A stretch of 64,000 nt of DNA from CAYTZH01 sp964442285 (GCA_964442285.1 CAYTZH010000022.1:14642-78641), one strand, 5' to 3'. Counted from the stretch's first letter, positions 49,364-58,927 are shown. A program made the numbers and translations. Notes: a model not told the origin generated them from the letters alone.

Positions 49364-51106
49364 GTGACCGTGGTCTCCACGAGCCGCCCGCCCGCTGCCA
49401 TCGTCGTCCTCGTGGTCGAAGAAGGCGACGTTCATCGCAGACCCGACCTGGGCGATCTGCTGGTGGTCTCGGAGCTCGAGCAGTTCGACGTCCGCTGCGC
49501 GGCGGACATCGACGAGGCGCTCGCCGTGCTGCGGACCGAGTCTTGCGACGTGCTGCTGCTGGGCGTCTCCTCCGACGCCGGCCTCGCCGGCCTCGAGCGT
49601 GCGCGCAACGCGGCCGTCCAGACGCCGATCGTCGTGGTCGGCACGGATGCCGAGGAGCGGGAGGCGGTGGCGGCGCTGCGCGCCGGCGCGCAGGAGTACC
49701 TTCTCCGCACCGAGTGCAGCCCGCGGCTCCTCGCGAGGACCCTGGCCCAGGCCGTCGAGCGCCAGCGGATCGCGAACGAGCTGCGCGAGGCCCGTCAGCG
49801 CGACCACTTCTTCGCTACGCGCGACCCGCTCACCGAGCTGCTGAATCGGGAGGCGTTCCTGGAGCAGCTCCCGGGCGTGCTGGCCCGGGCCGAGCGCGCT
49901 GGAAGCCACGCGGCCCTGCTGTTCATCGACCTCGACCACTTCAAGCAGATCAACGACTCGCTCGGGCACGCCGCCGGGGACCGCCTGCTCCGCTTCGTGG
50001 GCCAGCGTCTGGCCATGGCGACGGAGGCGGGTGGCTTGCTGGCGCGCTTCGCCGGCGATGAGTTCGTGCTCTGCCTGCGGGAGGTCGACAGCGCCGAGGC
50101 GGCGGCCGTGGCGGCCGACAGCCTGGTGCACCTCCTGCGGGAGCCGTATCTGCTGGAGGGCCACGAGACCTGGGTGACCGCGAGCATCGGGATCGCGGTT
50201 CATCCGGCGGATGGCAAGGAGCCGGCGGAGCTCCTCCGCAACGCCGACATGGCCATGTATCGGGCCAAGCAGAGCGGCCGCAACGGCTTCCAGTTCTGCA
50301 CCGAGGCGATGAACCAGGCGGCCGCACGCCGGGCCCTGGTGCGGCGCCGACTCGGGCACGCCCTCGAGCGGGGCGACCTGTCCGCCGAGTACCAGCCGAT
50401 CCGCGACACCCGTACGGGTCGGGTGACGGCGTGCGAGGCGCTGGTCCGCTGGAACGACGCCGAGGCCCGCGCCGTACCGCCGTCGGAGTTCCTCCCCATC
50501 GCCGAGGATACCGGTCTCATCGTGCCGATCGGCGAGTGGATCCTGGGTACGGCCTGTCGGCAGGCCCGTGCCTGGGATGTGCAGGGACTGGGACCGGTTC
50601 GGGTCTCGGTGAACGTCTCCGCCCGAGAGCTGCGGCAGCACACCCTCGTGACGCAGGTTCGCGAGGCACTCGGCGAGGCCAACCTGAGCCCTGGAAGCCT
50701 CGAGCTGGAGATCTCGGAGAGCACGCTCGTGACCAGTGATGCCTTCACCCGGGACGTGCTGCGAGGTCTCCGGGATCTGGGTGTCGGTCTCGCCGTAGAC
50801 GGTTTCGGTACCGGCTACGCGGCGTTGAGCGGCCTCCGCAAGCTCCGCTTCGACCGGGTCAAGATCGATCCCAGCTTCGTGAGCGAGATCGCGCGAGATC
50901 CGGATGCCTCGGCGCTGGCGTGCGCGATCGTCGCCATGGCCCGGAGCCTCAAGCTCGGGTCGGTGGCGGTGGGCGTCGAGTCCGAGGAGCAGGCCGCGGT
51001 GCTGACCCGGTTCGGGTGCGAGGAGATCCAGGGCCTTCTCGTCGGCGGCTCCCTCGGCGCGGAGGCCCTCTCCAGGCTGCTCGAACGCGACAAGCGCGGC
51101 GGCTAG
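49364..51106 (+). CDS. Pseudo-receiver, GGDEF and EAL domain protein
   Basis: 580 aa, GTG start. Residues 10-135 form a receiver-like fold without the phospho-acceptor Asp (CDVLLLGVSSD). The diguanylate cyclase domain has DPLTELLNREAFLEQL, LFIDLDHFKQINDSLGHAAG and AGDEF in place of GGDEF, a change still active in some enzymes. The EAL domain has CEALVRW and VKIDPSF, but the metal-binding DDFGTG loop reads VDGFGTG, losing the second Asp, and the family ESxEQ region is GVESEEQ. Phosphodiesterase activity is therefore doubtful. It would make or sense cyclic di-GMP. Confidence 0.92.
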   Translation: MTVVSTSRPPAAIVVLVVEEGDVHRRPDLGDLLVVSELEQFDVRCAADIDEALAVLRTESCDVLLLGVSSDAGLAGLERARNAAVQTPIVVVGTDAEEREAVAALRAGAQEYLLRTECSPRLLARTLAQAVERQRIANELREARQRDHFFATRDPLTELLNREAFLEQLPGVLARAERAGSHAALLFIDLDHFKQINDSLGHAAGDRLLRFVGQRLAMATEAGGLLARFAGDEFVLCLREVDSAEAAAVAADSLVHLLREPYLLEGHETWVTASIGIAVHPADGKEPAELLRNADMAMYRAKQSGRNGFQFCTEAMNQAAARRALVRRRLGHALERGDLSAEYQPIRDTRTGRVTACEALVRWNDAEARAVPPSEFLPIAEDTGLIVPIGEWILGTACRQARAWDVQGLGPVRVSVNVSARELRQHTLVTQVREALGEANLSPGSLELEISESTLVTSDAFTRDVLRGLRDLGVGLAVDGFGTGYAALSGLRKLRFDRVKIDPSFVSEIARDPDASALACAIVAMARSLKLGSVAVGVESEEQAAVLTRFGCEEIQGLLVGGSLGAEALSRLLERDKRGG

Positions 51107-51482
51107 AGGCGCTCCAGCACGAAGTCCGCGCGCTCCTCCGGCGAGCGCCGCGGAACCAGCACCACCGCGTAGCCCCGCGCCGGGTAGACGCGGAGCAGGT
51201 CCTCGTACTCGGCCACGGCCTCGGCGAAGCCGTGCGGGCACTCGACCTCGGTGATGTAGAACTCCCAGGGCGGCACCAGGAAGACGGGGCTGTCGTAGCG
51301 GCAGGCCGCTTCCTGGCGGCGCACCGCCGCGGGCGGCTCGCGGCCCATGCGCGCGAAGCCGGCGACGGCGTCGACCAGCGAGCGGTCGAAGAAGGCCGTC
51401 CGCGCCGGGCGAGGACGTCGAGCAGGGTGGACTTGCCGCCCCCCGAGCAGCCCGAGAGCACGATGCGCCGCGGCGCCGTCAG
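51103..51482 (-). pseudogene. AAA_28-type ATPase remnant with internal deletion
   Basis: N-terminal piece: RRIVLSGCSGGGKSTLLDVL (P-loop), directly after the HerA-like gene stop. C-terminal piece in another frame: FFDRSLVDAVAGFARMGREP, then CRYDSPVFLVPPWEFYITEV and ADFVLERL. In AAA_28 proteins about 50-60 residues separate these parts; here only a few bases do, and the frames do not agree. So a deletion plus frame change has inactivated it. No proper start codon is visible either (CTG at the expected place). Confidence 0.75.
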
Positions 51483-53929
51483 GCGCGAGCCAGCCCGTGG
51501 GCGGGCAGGGCCACGCCCCGGGTGTCGACCCGCCAGGGCAGCCACACGAGCCACAGGGGCGCCACCTCCAAATCGCCCTTGCGCGGGGAGACCCGGCGCG
51601 CGCGGACCTCGAGTTCGCTCGGGTCGATTGGCGCCTGCAGGGGCGCCAGGTCCTGCTCGAAGTCGGCCTCGAGCGCCTCGAGCCGGGCGGAGAGCGTCTC
51701 CAGGCGCTCCTCGGCCCGGGCGATGTCGCCGCGCTCGCGGGCGGCCCGGGTGGCGCGGTCGATGGCGGTACCGGCCCGGCTCACGGTGCCCACGCTGCCG
51801 AGCTTGCGTCCGAAGAGCGCGCCCAGGACGGTGCGGCCCACGGACACTGCCGTCTGCAGCTTGCGGGTGTCGTACTGCTCGCGCTCCCGCTCCACCCGCT
51901 GCTCGGCGCGCTCGATCTGGTCGCGAAGGCGCGCCAGCTTCGGCGCGTAGCGAGCGCGCAGCTTCTCCAGGGCCACGTCGCGGGCCTCGCGCTGGGCGGC
52001 GGCCAGGCGGGCGCGGAAGGCGCCCTCGCGCTCGCCCGGTCGGCCGGCGAGCCGGGGCTTGCGGCACGACCAGAGCGTCAGGGCCCGCTCCCGGTAGGCG
52101 TGGCTCGCCAGCATCTTCCGCCAGCGCGGCCAGGTGGCGGCGCGCAGCGCGCTGGAGGGCAAGTCGTCGAAGCCGGCGGGCACGCCGGGCTCGGGCTCCG
52201 CGTCCAGCTCCGGAATGGCGTCCAGGGCGGGCGCGTCGCGCCAGGGAGAGCCGCGCAGGTCGGGCTCGAGGTCCGCCAGCCAGCTCACCTCGCTCCAGGC
52301 GTCGAGCCCGGCGCGGGCGTCCACGTGGTGGAGCGTGGCCGCGCCGAGCAGGGCGGGGCGATACAGGAGCGACTCCCCGGGGCCGGGCAGCGCCACCACC
52401 GGAGCAAAGCGCTCCTCGCAGTCGGCCGGCAGGGAGGGCCGCTCCGACACCCGCTGCGAGGGCGCGGCGGCGCGCTTCGCGGGCGGGGCGACCGCCGGGC
52501 TCGGCGGCGGCTCCGTGGCCGGCCCGGAGGCTTGGGCCGCCAGCTGCCGGATCTGGTCGCGGGCCAGGGGCCCGGCGAGATAGGAGAGCACCCAGCGGGT
52601 CTGGAACAGGACCGGCCGGTCCTCGTGCACGTTGTTCAGCAGGAAGGTCCGGCTCGGCAATCCGGAGAGGATGCGCTCGGTCTCGGCGCGGTCGAAGGCC
52701 GCGGCCGACGCGCCCTCCAGGCCGTCGAGGAGGCGGGCCTTGTCGCGCTCGGTCTGGAGCCGGCCGACGAACCAGGTCCCAGCGTTCGAGAGGGCCTTGT
52801 AGTCGAGGTCGACGGGGTTCTGGGTGGCGAGGACGAGCCCCACGCCGAAGGCGCGCGCCTGCTTGAGCAGGGTGAGCATCGGCGCCTTGGACGAGGGGTT
52901 CGCGACCGGCGGCAGGTAGCCCGCGACCTCGTCCATGTAGAGCAGGGCGCGCAGGCTCCCGCTGCCCGGCTGGCTGCGCATCCAGGCGAGCAGCTCGCTC
53001 AACAGGAGCGTCACGAAGAACATCCGCTCGCGGTCGCTCAGGTGGGCAATCGAGAGCACGGAGAGTCGGGGGCGTCCCTCGGGCGTCCAGAGCAGGGCGC
53101 CCACGTCCAGCGGGTCGCCCTCGGTCCAGGCCGCAAAGCCCGGCGAGGCCAGCAGGCCGTTCAGGGAGAGGGCCAGCGCCTGGCGCTCCGCGGCGGGGTA
53201 GAAGGTCTCCAGATCCATGACCCCGAGGCGCTCCAGCGGCGGCCTCTGGATCTGGCGGATCAGCTCCGGAAGGTTCACGTCGCGGCCCTGCTCCCAGGCG
53301 TGCGCGAGCAGAGACGACAGCAGGATGTGCTCCCGACTCTGGAGCGGATCGGCGGCGAGACCGAGCAGGCCGAGCAGGCCCGACGCCGCGCCGGCGAGCC
53401 GCTCGCGGAAGGCCTCGCTGTCATCGCGCAGCGCGGGCGGGGGCGCGGCCAGGGAGCGCAGCACCCGGAGGCCGCGCCCGGCCGTGCCGCCGGGGGTGTA
53501 GAGGGTGGGCTCGGCCGCGTCCCGGTAGCGCTGGATGCGGGCCGGCTCCTGGCCCCACTCGGCCAGCCCGCTGCGCCAGAGGGCCGCGGTCGCGCGGGCC
53601 TCCTCGTCGACGCTGCGGCCGCGGCGCGCCGCCTGGGCCGGGTCGATCCAGGGCCGGAAGTCCTCGGGTCGCAGCCGGGGAAAGGCGAGCAGGAGGTTGC
53701 CGAGGTCGCCCTTGGGGTCGATCGCGAGGACGGGGATCCCGTCGATCAGGGCCTCCTCGATGAGGCCGACGCCGAGCCCGGTCTTGCCGCTGCCGGTCAT
53801 CCCCACGACGACCGCGTGGGTGGTGAGGTCCTTGGCGTCGTACAGGAGCGGCTCGGGTCCGGTCTCGCCGCTGGCGGGATCGACCGTGCGACCCAGGTAG
53901 AAGGCGCCCAGCTGCTCGAAGCTCTTCAC
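51479..53929 (-). CDS. HerA/VirB4-like ATPase
   Basis: 816 aa from GTG 53929, chosen because AGAGGAA lies seven bases upstream and the open frame before it lacks coding character. Walker A GMTGSGKTGLG near residue 45, IDPKGDLGNLL, Walker B ALLYMDEVAGYLPPV near 330, and ATQNPVDLDYKALSNAGTWF with the HerA-type Gln/Asn-Arg region. After about residue 560 comes a linker and a C-terminal coiled coil (LRDQIERAEQRVEREREQYD, EERLETLSARLEALEADFEQ). Such proteins are DNA- or protein-translocating hexamers; this variant's function is unknown. No NurA nuclease is adjacent. Confidence 0.88.
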   Translation of the reverse strand: MKSFEQLGAFYLGRTVDPASGETGPEPLLYDAKDLTTHAVVVGMTGSGKTGLGVGLIEEALIDGIPVLAIDPKGDLGNLLLAFPRLRPEDFRPWIDPAQAARRGRSVDEEARATAALWRSGLAEWGQEPARIQRYRDAAEPTLYTPGGTAGRGLRVLRSLAAPPPALRDDSEAFRERLAGAASGLLGLLGLAADPLQSREHILLSSLLAHAWEQGRDVNLPELIRQIQRPPLERLGVMDLETFYPAAERQALALSLNGLLASPGFAAWTEGDPLDVGALLWTPEGRPRLSVLSIAHLSDRERMFFVTLLLSELLAWMRSQPGSGSLRALLYMDEVAGYLPPVANPSSKAPMLTLLKQARAFGVGLVLATQNPVDLDYKALSNAGTWFVGRLQTERDKARLLDGLEGASAAAFDRAETERILSGLPSRTFLLNNVHEDRPVLFQTRWVLSYLAGPLARDQIRQLAAQASGPATEPPPSPAVAPPAKRAAAPSQRVSERPSLPADCEERFAPVVALPGPGESLLYRPALLGAATLHHVDARAGLDAWSEVSWLADLEPDLRGSPWRDAPALDAIPELDAEPEPGVPAGFDDLPSSALRAATWPRWRKMLASHAYRERALTLWSCRKPRLAGRPGEREGAFRARLAAAQREARDVALEKLRARYAPKLARLRDQIERAEQRVEREREQYDTRKLQTAVSVGRTVLGALFGRKLGSVGTVSRAGTAIDRATRAARERGDIARAEERLETLSARLEALEADFEQDLAPLQAPIDPSELEVRARRVSPRKGDLEVAPLWLVWLPWRVDTRGVALPAHGLARA

Positions 53930-54272
53930 GTCGGGATTCCTCTCGCGCGAAGCGAAGCGGAATCGGGGCGGAGCGTCCAGCCCGGGCTCGGGGGTGGCCC
54001 GTCCCCGGCGGTGCCCGGACCCGCGGTCCCCGCGACGCTCGGTCGCGTGACCGGGCGTCAACAGGCGCGAGGTCGGCGCGCCGTGCCGCGGCTCACAGCC
54101 TCTCCGCGGTCGCCCGCTTTTCATCCCGGCGTCCGGAGTCTGCTCGAATACGCAGGCCCGGGCCCGCGTCTAAGCCCGGGCCGTCCGGGATCGGACGCCG
54201 TCGCGGCGGGATGCCCGGGGCGCCTTCCCGCCGCCCGCACCCACTCCCCCAAGCCCCCGAATCGAGCCTCCC
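53930..54272. other. Divergent intergenic region
   Basis: About 340 bases between the HerA-like gene and the DUF937 gene, which point away from each other. An eight-base inverted repeat GGCCCGGG/CCCGGGCC lies at 54155-54162 and 54175-54182, and a smaller GTCCG/CGGAC follows at 54183-54196. Two promoters must lie here; I cannot place them. No gene is seen. Confidence 0.45.
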
Positions 54273-54869
54273 GTGGAATCCATCTTTGCCGCCCTCGGCG
54301 ACCTGCAGCAGGACGAGGCGCTCGACGCCCTCGGCCGACGCCTCGGCACCGATCGCAACACCGCCGGCAAGGCGGTCGCCGCGGCCCTGCCCGCGCTGAT
54401 CAGCGCCCTGAGCCGGAACGCGCGCACGTCCGACGGGGCCCAGTCGCTGGCGGGCGCGATCGCCCGCGACCACGACGGCGGCATCCTCGACGATGTGGTC
54501 GGTGCGTTGGCCGGCGGCGGTAGCCGTCGGGACGAGCGCATCCTGGATCACGTCTTCGGCGGCCGGCGCGCTCCGCTGCAACAGCAGCTCGGACGCGGGG
54601 CTGGCCTCGACGGCGCCGGCATGGGCCGCGTGCTCGCCGCGCTGGCGCCGGTCGTGCTGGGCGCCCTGGGTCGCGCACAGCGACAGGGCACCTGGGATGC
54701 GGGGGACCTCGCCGGAGCGCTGCAGGGGGAGGGCCGTCGTCTCCAGGAGCGGGACCCGGACGCCTCCTCCCTCTTCGAAAAGCTCCTCGACAGCGACGGC
54801 GACGGGCAGGTGGCCGACGACGTCGCCGCGATCGGCGCCCGGGTGCTGGGCCGCTTCTTCTCGCGCTGA
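54273..54869 (+). CDS. DUF937 family protein
   Basis: 198 aa, GTG start. Two DUF937-type helical repeats: DEALDALGRRLGTDRNTAGK with ALPALISALSRNA, and VLAALAPVVLGALGRAQRQG, separated by GGILDDVVGALAGGGS and ILDHVFGG. The C-terminus has one EF-hand-like loop, DSDGDGQVADD. DUF937/YidB-like proteins are of unknown function and are often found with LysM proteins, as here. Confidence 0.85.
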   Translation: MESIFAALGDLQQDEALDALGRRLGTDRNTAGKAVAAALPALISALSRNARTSDGAQSLAGAIARDHDGGILDDVVGALAGGGSRRDERILDHVFGGRRAPLQQQLGRGAGLDGAGMGRVLAALAPVVLGALGRAQRQGTWDAGDLAGALQGEGRRLQERDPDASSLFEKLLDSDGDGQVADDVAAIGARVLGRFFSR

Positions 54870-54870
54870 G

Positions 54871-54886
54871 CCGGGGCGCGCCCCGG
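54871..54886. terminator. Self-complementary GC hairpin after the DUF937 gene
   Basis: The 16-base perfect palindrome CCGGGGCGCGCCCCGG begins one base after the stop codon. No U-run follows, so it may be a weak terminator or an mRNA-end stabiliser. Confidence 0.4.
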
Positions 54887-54941
54887 GCAGCTTCCGTTCA
54901 ACCAACGCCCGCCGTTGCGCGGGCATGCCAGGAGAGAAGCA

Positions 54942-55391
54942 ATGGGACTCATCGATTTCGTGAAGGATGCCGGCCAGGAGCTGCTGAAGCGGGCCGGCGT
55001 GGTGGACGAGGTGGAGCCGGACGCGCTCGTGAAGGCCATCCACGACCACGGCCTCGCCATCGACGGCCTGTCGGTCGCGGTGGACGGCGATCGGGCCACC
55101 GTGCGCGGCACCGCGGCGAGCCAGGCGGAGCGGGAGAAGGCGGTGCTGATCGTGGGCAACACCCAGGGCGTGGCCCGGGTGGACGACCAGCTCGCGGTCA
55201 AGGCGCCCGAGCCGGAGGCGACCTACTACACGGTGGTGAAGGGCGACACCCTCTCCAAGATCGCCAAGGCCCAGTACGGCGACCCCATGAAGTACCCGGC
55301 CCTCTTCGAGGCGAACCGGCCCATGCTCAAGGACGCCGACCTGATCTATCCGGGTCAGGTGCTCCGCATCCCCCCTGCGGCGCAGGTCTGA
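54942..55391 (+). CDS. kbp: BON and LysM domain protein, Kbp/YgaU-like
   Basis: 149 aa, ATG with AGGAGAGAAGCA directly upstream. It starts MGLIDFVKDAGQELLKRAG, typical of the potassium-binding protein Kbp. The BON domain follows (about 45-95, VAVDGDRATVRGTAASQAER, VARVDDQL), then a C-terminal LysM domain (YYTVVKGDTLSKIAKAQYGD, IYPGQVLRIPP). Length equals E. coli Kbp (149 aa). It is probably a cytoplasmic K+ sensor. It forms an operon with the following gene. Confidence 0.9.
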   Translation: MGLIDFVKDAGQELLKRAGVVDEVEPDALVKAIHDHGLAIDGLSVAVDGDRATVRGTAASQAEREKAVLIVGNTQGVARVDDQLAVKAPEPEATYYTVVKGDTLSKIAKAQYGDPMKYPALFEANRPMLKDADLIYPGQVLRIPPAAQV

Positions 55392-55402
55392 GGAGGACCG
55401 TC

Positions 55403-55813
55403 ATGGCGAATCACAAGATCGAGGAAATCGAGGGCATCGGGCCGGCCTACGGGGAGAAGCTCCGCAAGGCGGGCATCGCCGACACGGACTCGCTCCTCAA
55501 GCTCTGCTGCGGCGCCCCGGGCCGAAAGCGGGTAGCGGAGGAGACGGGCCTCTCCGCCTCCCAGCTGCTGGGCTGGGCCAATGCCGCCGACCTGTTCCGG
55601 GTCAGCGGCGTGGGGCCGGAGTTCGCCGAGCTGCTCGAGGCCTCCGGGGTGGACACCGTGAAGGAGCTGGCGCAGCGCAACGCGGCCAACCTGGCGGCCA
55701 AGCTGGCCGAAGTGAACGGGCAGAAGAAGCTCACCCGCCGCGTGCCCGACGAGGCGGCCGTGGCCGCATGGGTGGAGCAGGCCAAGGGCCTGCCGCGGGT
55801 GATCGAGCACTAG
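55403..55813 (+). CDS. DUF4332 helix-hairpin-helix protein
   Basis: 136 aa, ATG with AGGAGGA upstream, 11 bases after the kbp stop. Two tandem helix-hairpin-helix units: IEEIEGIGPAYGEKLRKAGI and LFRVSGVGPEFAELLEASGV. This is the DUF4332 layout, related to DNA-binding HhH domains of ligases and polymerases, though many members have no known DNA role. No other domain is present. Confidence 0.88.
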   Translation: MANHKIEEIEGIGPAYGEKLRKAGIADTDSLLKLCCGAPGRKRVAEETGLSASQLLGWANAADLFRVSGVGPEFAELLEASGVDTVKELAQRNAANLAAKLAEVNGQKKLTRRVPDEAAVAAWVEQAKGLPRVIEH

Positions 55814-55820
55814 ACCCGCA

Positions 55821-55846
55821 GGGCGCCCGCCGCCCGGCGGGCGCCC
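55821..55846 (+). terminator. Strong GC stem-loop, likely transcription end of the kbp operon
   Basis: Perfect 11-base arms GGGCGCCCGCC (55821-55831) and GGCGGGCGCCC (55836-55846) close on a GCCC loop, eight bases after the stop. No U-run follows, as is common in such GC-rich genomes. Confidence 0.6.
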
Positions 55847-55981
55847 CGAGCCTTCGACATGGTAGAGTGGGGCGGCGCGACGCCCGCGTTCCTGCAATCC
55901 GAGCCGGCGCGGAGGCCCCGCGGGGATTCCCGTCTGGGGTCGCCCGGCCCGACCGACCCCGCCCCCCCAGTGAGGATCCCG

Positions 55982-58927
55982 ATGCGCAGCCACCTCGAGT
56001 CCCGCTCTCCCGTCTCCCGCAGCCTGCCCGGTCTGACGCTCGCCCTGGTGCTGGCCGGCCTGGGCGGACTGGGCATGACCTGCAACAAACCGCCGCCGCC
56101 GGACATCTTCCCGGTGGGATTCGAGACCTTCACGAGCCCCCAGTCGCGACCGCTCGCGCTGTCGCCGGACGGGGCCTTTCTCTACGTGGCGAACACCACC
56201 TCGGACAGCGTGAGCGTGATCAACACGACCACGTTCGGCACGGTCGCGATCATCCCGGTGGGCATGGAGCCGGTGAGCGTCGCCGTCAAGCCCGACGGCT
56301 CGGAGCTCTGGGTGTCCAACCACGTCTCCGACAGCGTGAGCGTGATCGACCTCTCGGTGAGCAGCCCCACGCTCTTCCGCGTGGTCGAGACCATCCAGGA
56401 TCTCGATGCCGACGGCGTGAGCCAGTTCGACGAGCCGGTGGGAATCGCGTTCGCGAGCAACGCGAAGGCCTACGTGGCGCTCTCGTCCCGCAACGACGTG
56501 GCGATCGTCGACACCGCCACCTATACGGTCACCGGTCGGATCCACATCACGAGCCAGGAGCCCCGCTCGCTCTACGTGATGGGCGGCAAGCTCTACGTGG
56601 CGGCCTTCGAGTCGGGCAATCAGAGCGAGCTCTCGGTGTGTCCCAACGGCGGCTCGGCGCCCCAGTGTACCCTCGACACCGACGACATCGTCGATTTCGT
56701 CATCCAGAGCCCCAACATCCCCACCTCCGACACCCGGATCGTCCGCGATCCGGATCTGCCGGACCGGGACCTCTTCGTGATCGATACGGCCACCGACACC
56801 CTCGACGAGAGCGTCAGCGGGATCTCCACGCTCCTCTACGAGGTGGTGGCGAGCAGCACCGGCGAGGTCTTCATCACCCAGGCCGAGGCGCGCAACGACG
56901 TGAACGGGGAGGACGGCGAGAACCTGATCGAGCTCGACAACCGCATGTTCTTGAACCAGATCGGCCGGGTGAGCTGCGGCGGCGGGTGCGGCGCCCCGAG
57001 CGTGATCGAGCTCGAGCCCCTGCCGCCGGCGCAGCCTGCGGCGGGCACCCAGCTCGCGACGCCCTACGGCCTGGCCCTGAGCGGAAACGACGCCACACTC
57101 GTGGCGACCGCGGCCGGCACGAGCCGCGTGTTCACGATGAACGCCGCCAGCGGCGCGGTGCTGGACATCCTGGACCTGGACGCCGGCGTCCCTGCAGACT
57201 TCGGCCAGCAGATTCCGAAGGGGGTGGCCCTCTACTCGGACGGGACCGGCGCGCCGATGACGGCCTACGTGCTCAACACGCTCGAGAACACGGTCTCCGT
57301 CGTCGACGTGAGCAACCCCTCGGCGATCACCCACACGACCAAGATCCCGGTGGGCGCCGACCCCACTCCGGACCCGGTGCGCCGCGGGCGGATCGCCTTC
57401 AGCAACGCCTTCGCCTCCAGCACGGGCACCTTCTCCTGCGAGAGCTGCCACCCCGACGGCAACATGGACCAGCTCCTGTGGCGGATCGGCGGTGCCTGCT
57501 TCCATGCCGGCTGCACGGGCGACGACGAGATCCGCAGCACCATGCCGGTCCGCGGGCTGAAGAACACCCTGCCGCTGCACTGGGACGGCACCCTGGGCGA
57601 TCCCTTCGGGGGCGGCAACGGTGCCGTGGGGACGGGCGGAAGCGGGGGAACCGACTGCACCCTGGGCGACGCCGATGGCGACCACGACTGCTTCGTCGAC
57701 CTGGTGATGGCGAGCCTCTCGGGGGTGATGTGCGACCAGACCGGCAACTGCCCCCCCGGCGGCAACGAGCTCACGGCCCAGGAGCGCGACGACATGGCGT
57801 TCTTCCTGGCCAGCGTCTCCTATCCCCCCGCTCGCAGCCGCCGCCCGGACGACGCCGTCACCGCCTCGGCCAAGCAGGGCTTCGCCGACTTCTTCATGGA
57901 CGTCGGTGGGCTCGGCGGGCTCGTGGGCGTGACGACCTGCGCCGACATGAACTCGGGCTGCCACGCGCTGCCGCTGCAGGCGGACACGAACTCGTCCACC
58001 CTGGGAGCCTTCGACGTGCCCACCATGCGGGGCATGACCGACCGCTGGCTGCACTTCTCCATCGGCATCACGAATCCGGAAGAGGTGCTGGAGTTCGTGA
58101 AGTCCCCGCAGACCTTCAATCTCCCCGGGCTTCCGATCCAGTTGAACGCACCCGCGACGGAGGTTCCCTTCGACTTCGACGAGGGCATGGAGGAGGACGT
58201 CACCTTCGCAGCGGCGTTCTTCATCTTCCAGCCGGTCTATGGCAAGGGCCCCCTGGACATGTTCCAGATGTTCGAGGAGGCCAGCACGGGCCACAGCGGG
58301 GCCGTCGGGCGTCAGGTCACGCTCAACTCCGCCACCGGCCAGGCGCCGCTGCTGACGGACACCGAGGAGGTGCTGGACGTTCTCGAGGCGGCGGACGCGG
58401 ACGATCTGGTGCGTCTCGTCGCCCGGGGCTGGCGCAACGGCGCGAGCCTCAACCTCGACTACGACGCCGTGACGGACGCCTATGTGGGCAGCGGACTCTC
58501 CCTCAGCCGGGCCACGCTGATCGCCGACGCCGTCGCCGGAACGGCCCTGCTGACGTTCACGGGGAACCTGCCCCAGAACGTGGGCGACGACGACTACCGC
58601 CAGCCCCTGCTCTCGGTCCGCGGCACGGGCAACGGCAGCACGGGGAACCCGGACCTGCCCGTGCTGCCCGGCGACAACCCGATGCAGCTGCGCGGGATCG
58701 ACGTGCGGGGCGACGCGCAGATCCTGGTGGACGGACAGGTGGTGGCGGGCAGCATCAGCTGTGATCCGCCCGGCGGGTTCGCTCCCTACTGCGAGTCGGA
58801 GGACATCGTCGTCGACCTGACCAGCCTTCCGGGCAACGGGCTGCGGCTGCTCCAGGTGCAGAATCCGGAGGGGCCGTTGAGCAACGAGCTCCCGATCTGC
58901 GTGGGGGCCGTGGGAGGCTGCATCTAG
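55982..58927 (+). CDS. Lipoprotein with YVTN beta-propeller and cytochrome-c-type motif
   Basis: 981 aa. ATG 55982 starts a signal with lipobox-like LGMTC. Residues about 50-480 form a beta-propeller of YVTN repeats (LALSPDGAFLYVANTTSDSV, SVAVKPDGSELWVSNHVSDS, AYVLNTLENTVSVVDVSNPS). A heme-c attachment motif CESCH follows near residue 484, with further Cys (CFHAGC, CADMNSGCH), as in di-heme peroxidase-like or MauG-type domains. The C-terminal 130 residues are beta-rich (DNPMQLRGIDVRGDAQILVD). Probably a surface or periplasmic redox protein. The stop is in a perfect 23-bp duplication. Confidence 0.85.
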   Translation: MRSHLESRSPVSRSLPGLTLALVLAGLGGLGMTCNKPPPPDIFPVGFETFTSPQSRPLALSPDGAFLYVANTTSDSVSVINTTTFGTVAIIPVGMEPVSVAVKPDGSELWVSNHVSDSVSVIDLSVSSPTLFRVVETIQDLDADGVSQFDEPVGIAFASNAKAYVALSSRNDVAIVDTATYTVTGRIHITSQEPRSLYVMGGKLYVAAFESGNQSELSVCPNGGSAPQCTLDTDDIVDFVIQSPNIPTSDTRIVRDPDLPDRDLFVIDTATDTLDESVSGISTLLYEVVASSTGEVFITQAEARNDVNGEDGENLIELDNRMFLNQIGRVSCGGGCGAPSVIELEPLPPAQPAAGTQLATPYGLALSGNDATLVATAAGTSRVFTMNAASGAVLDILDLDAGVPADFGQQIPKGVALYSDGTGAPMTAYVLNTLENTVSVVDVSNPSAITHTTKIPVGADPTPDPVRRGRIAFSNAFASSTGTFSCESCHPDGNMDQLLWRIGGACFHAGCTGDDEIRSTMPVRGLKNTLPLHWDGTLGDPFGGGNGAVGTGGSGGTDCTLGDADGDHDCFVDLVMASLSGVMCDQTGNCPPGGNELTAQERDDMAFFLASVSYPPARSRRPDDAVTASAKQGFADFFMDVGGLGGLVGVTTCADMNSGCHALPLQADTNSSTLGAFDVPTMRGMTDRWLHFSIGITNPEEVLEFVKSPQTFNLPGLPIQLNAPATEVPFDFDEGMEEDVTFAAAFFIFQPVYGKGPLDMFQMFEEASTGHSGAVGRQVTLNSATGQAPLLTDTEEVLDVLEAADADDLVRLVARGWRNGASLNLDYDAVTDAYVGSGLSLSRATLIADAVAGTALLTFTGNLPQNVGDDDYRQPLLSVRGTGNGSTGNPDLPVLPGDNPMQLRGIDVRGDAQILVDGQVVAGSISCDPPGGFAPYCESEDIVVDLTSLPGNGLRLLQVQNPEGPLSNELPICVGAVGGCI

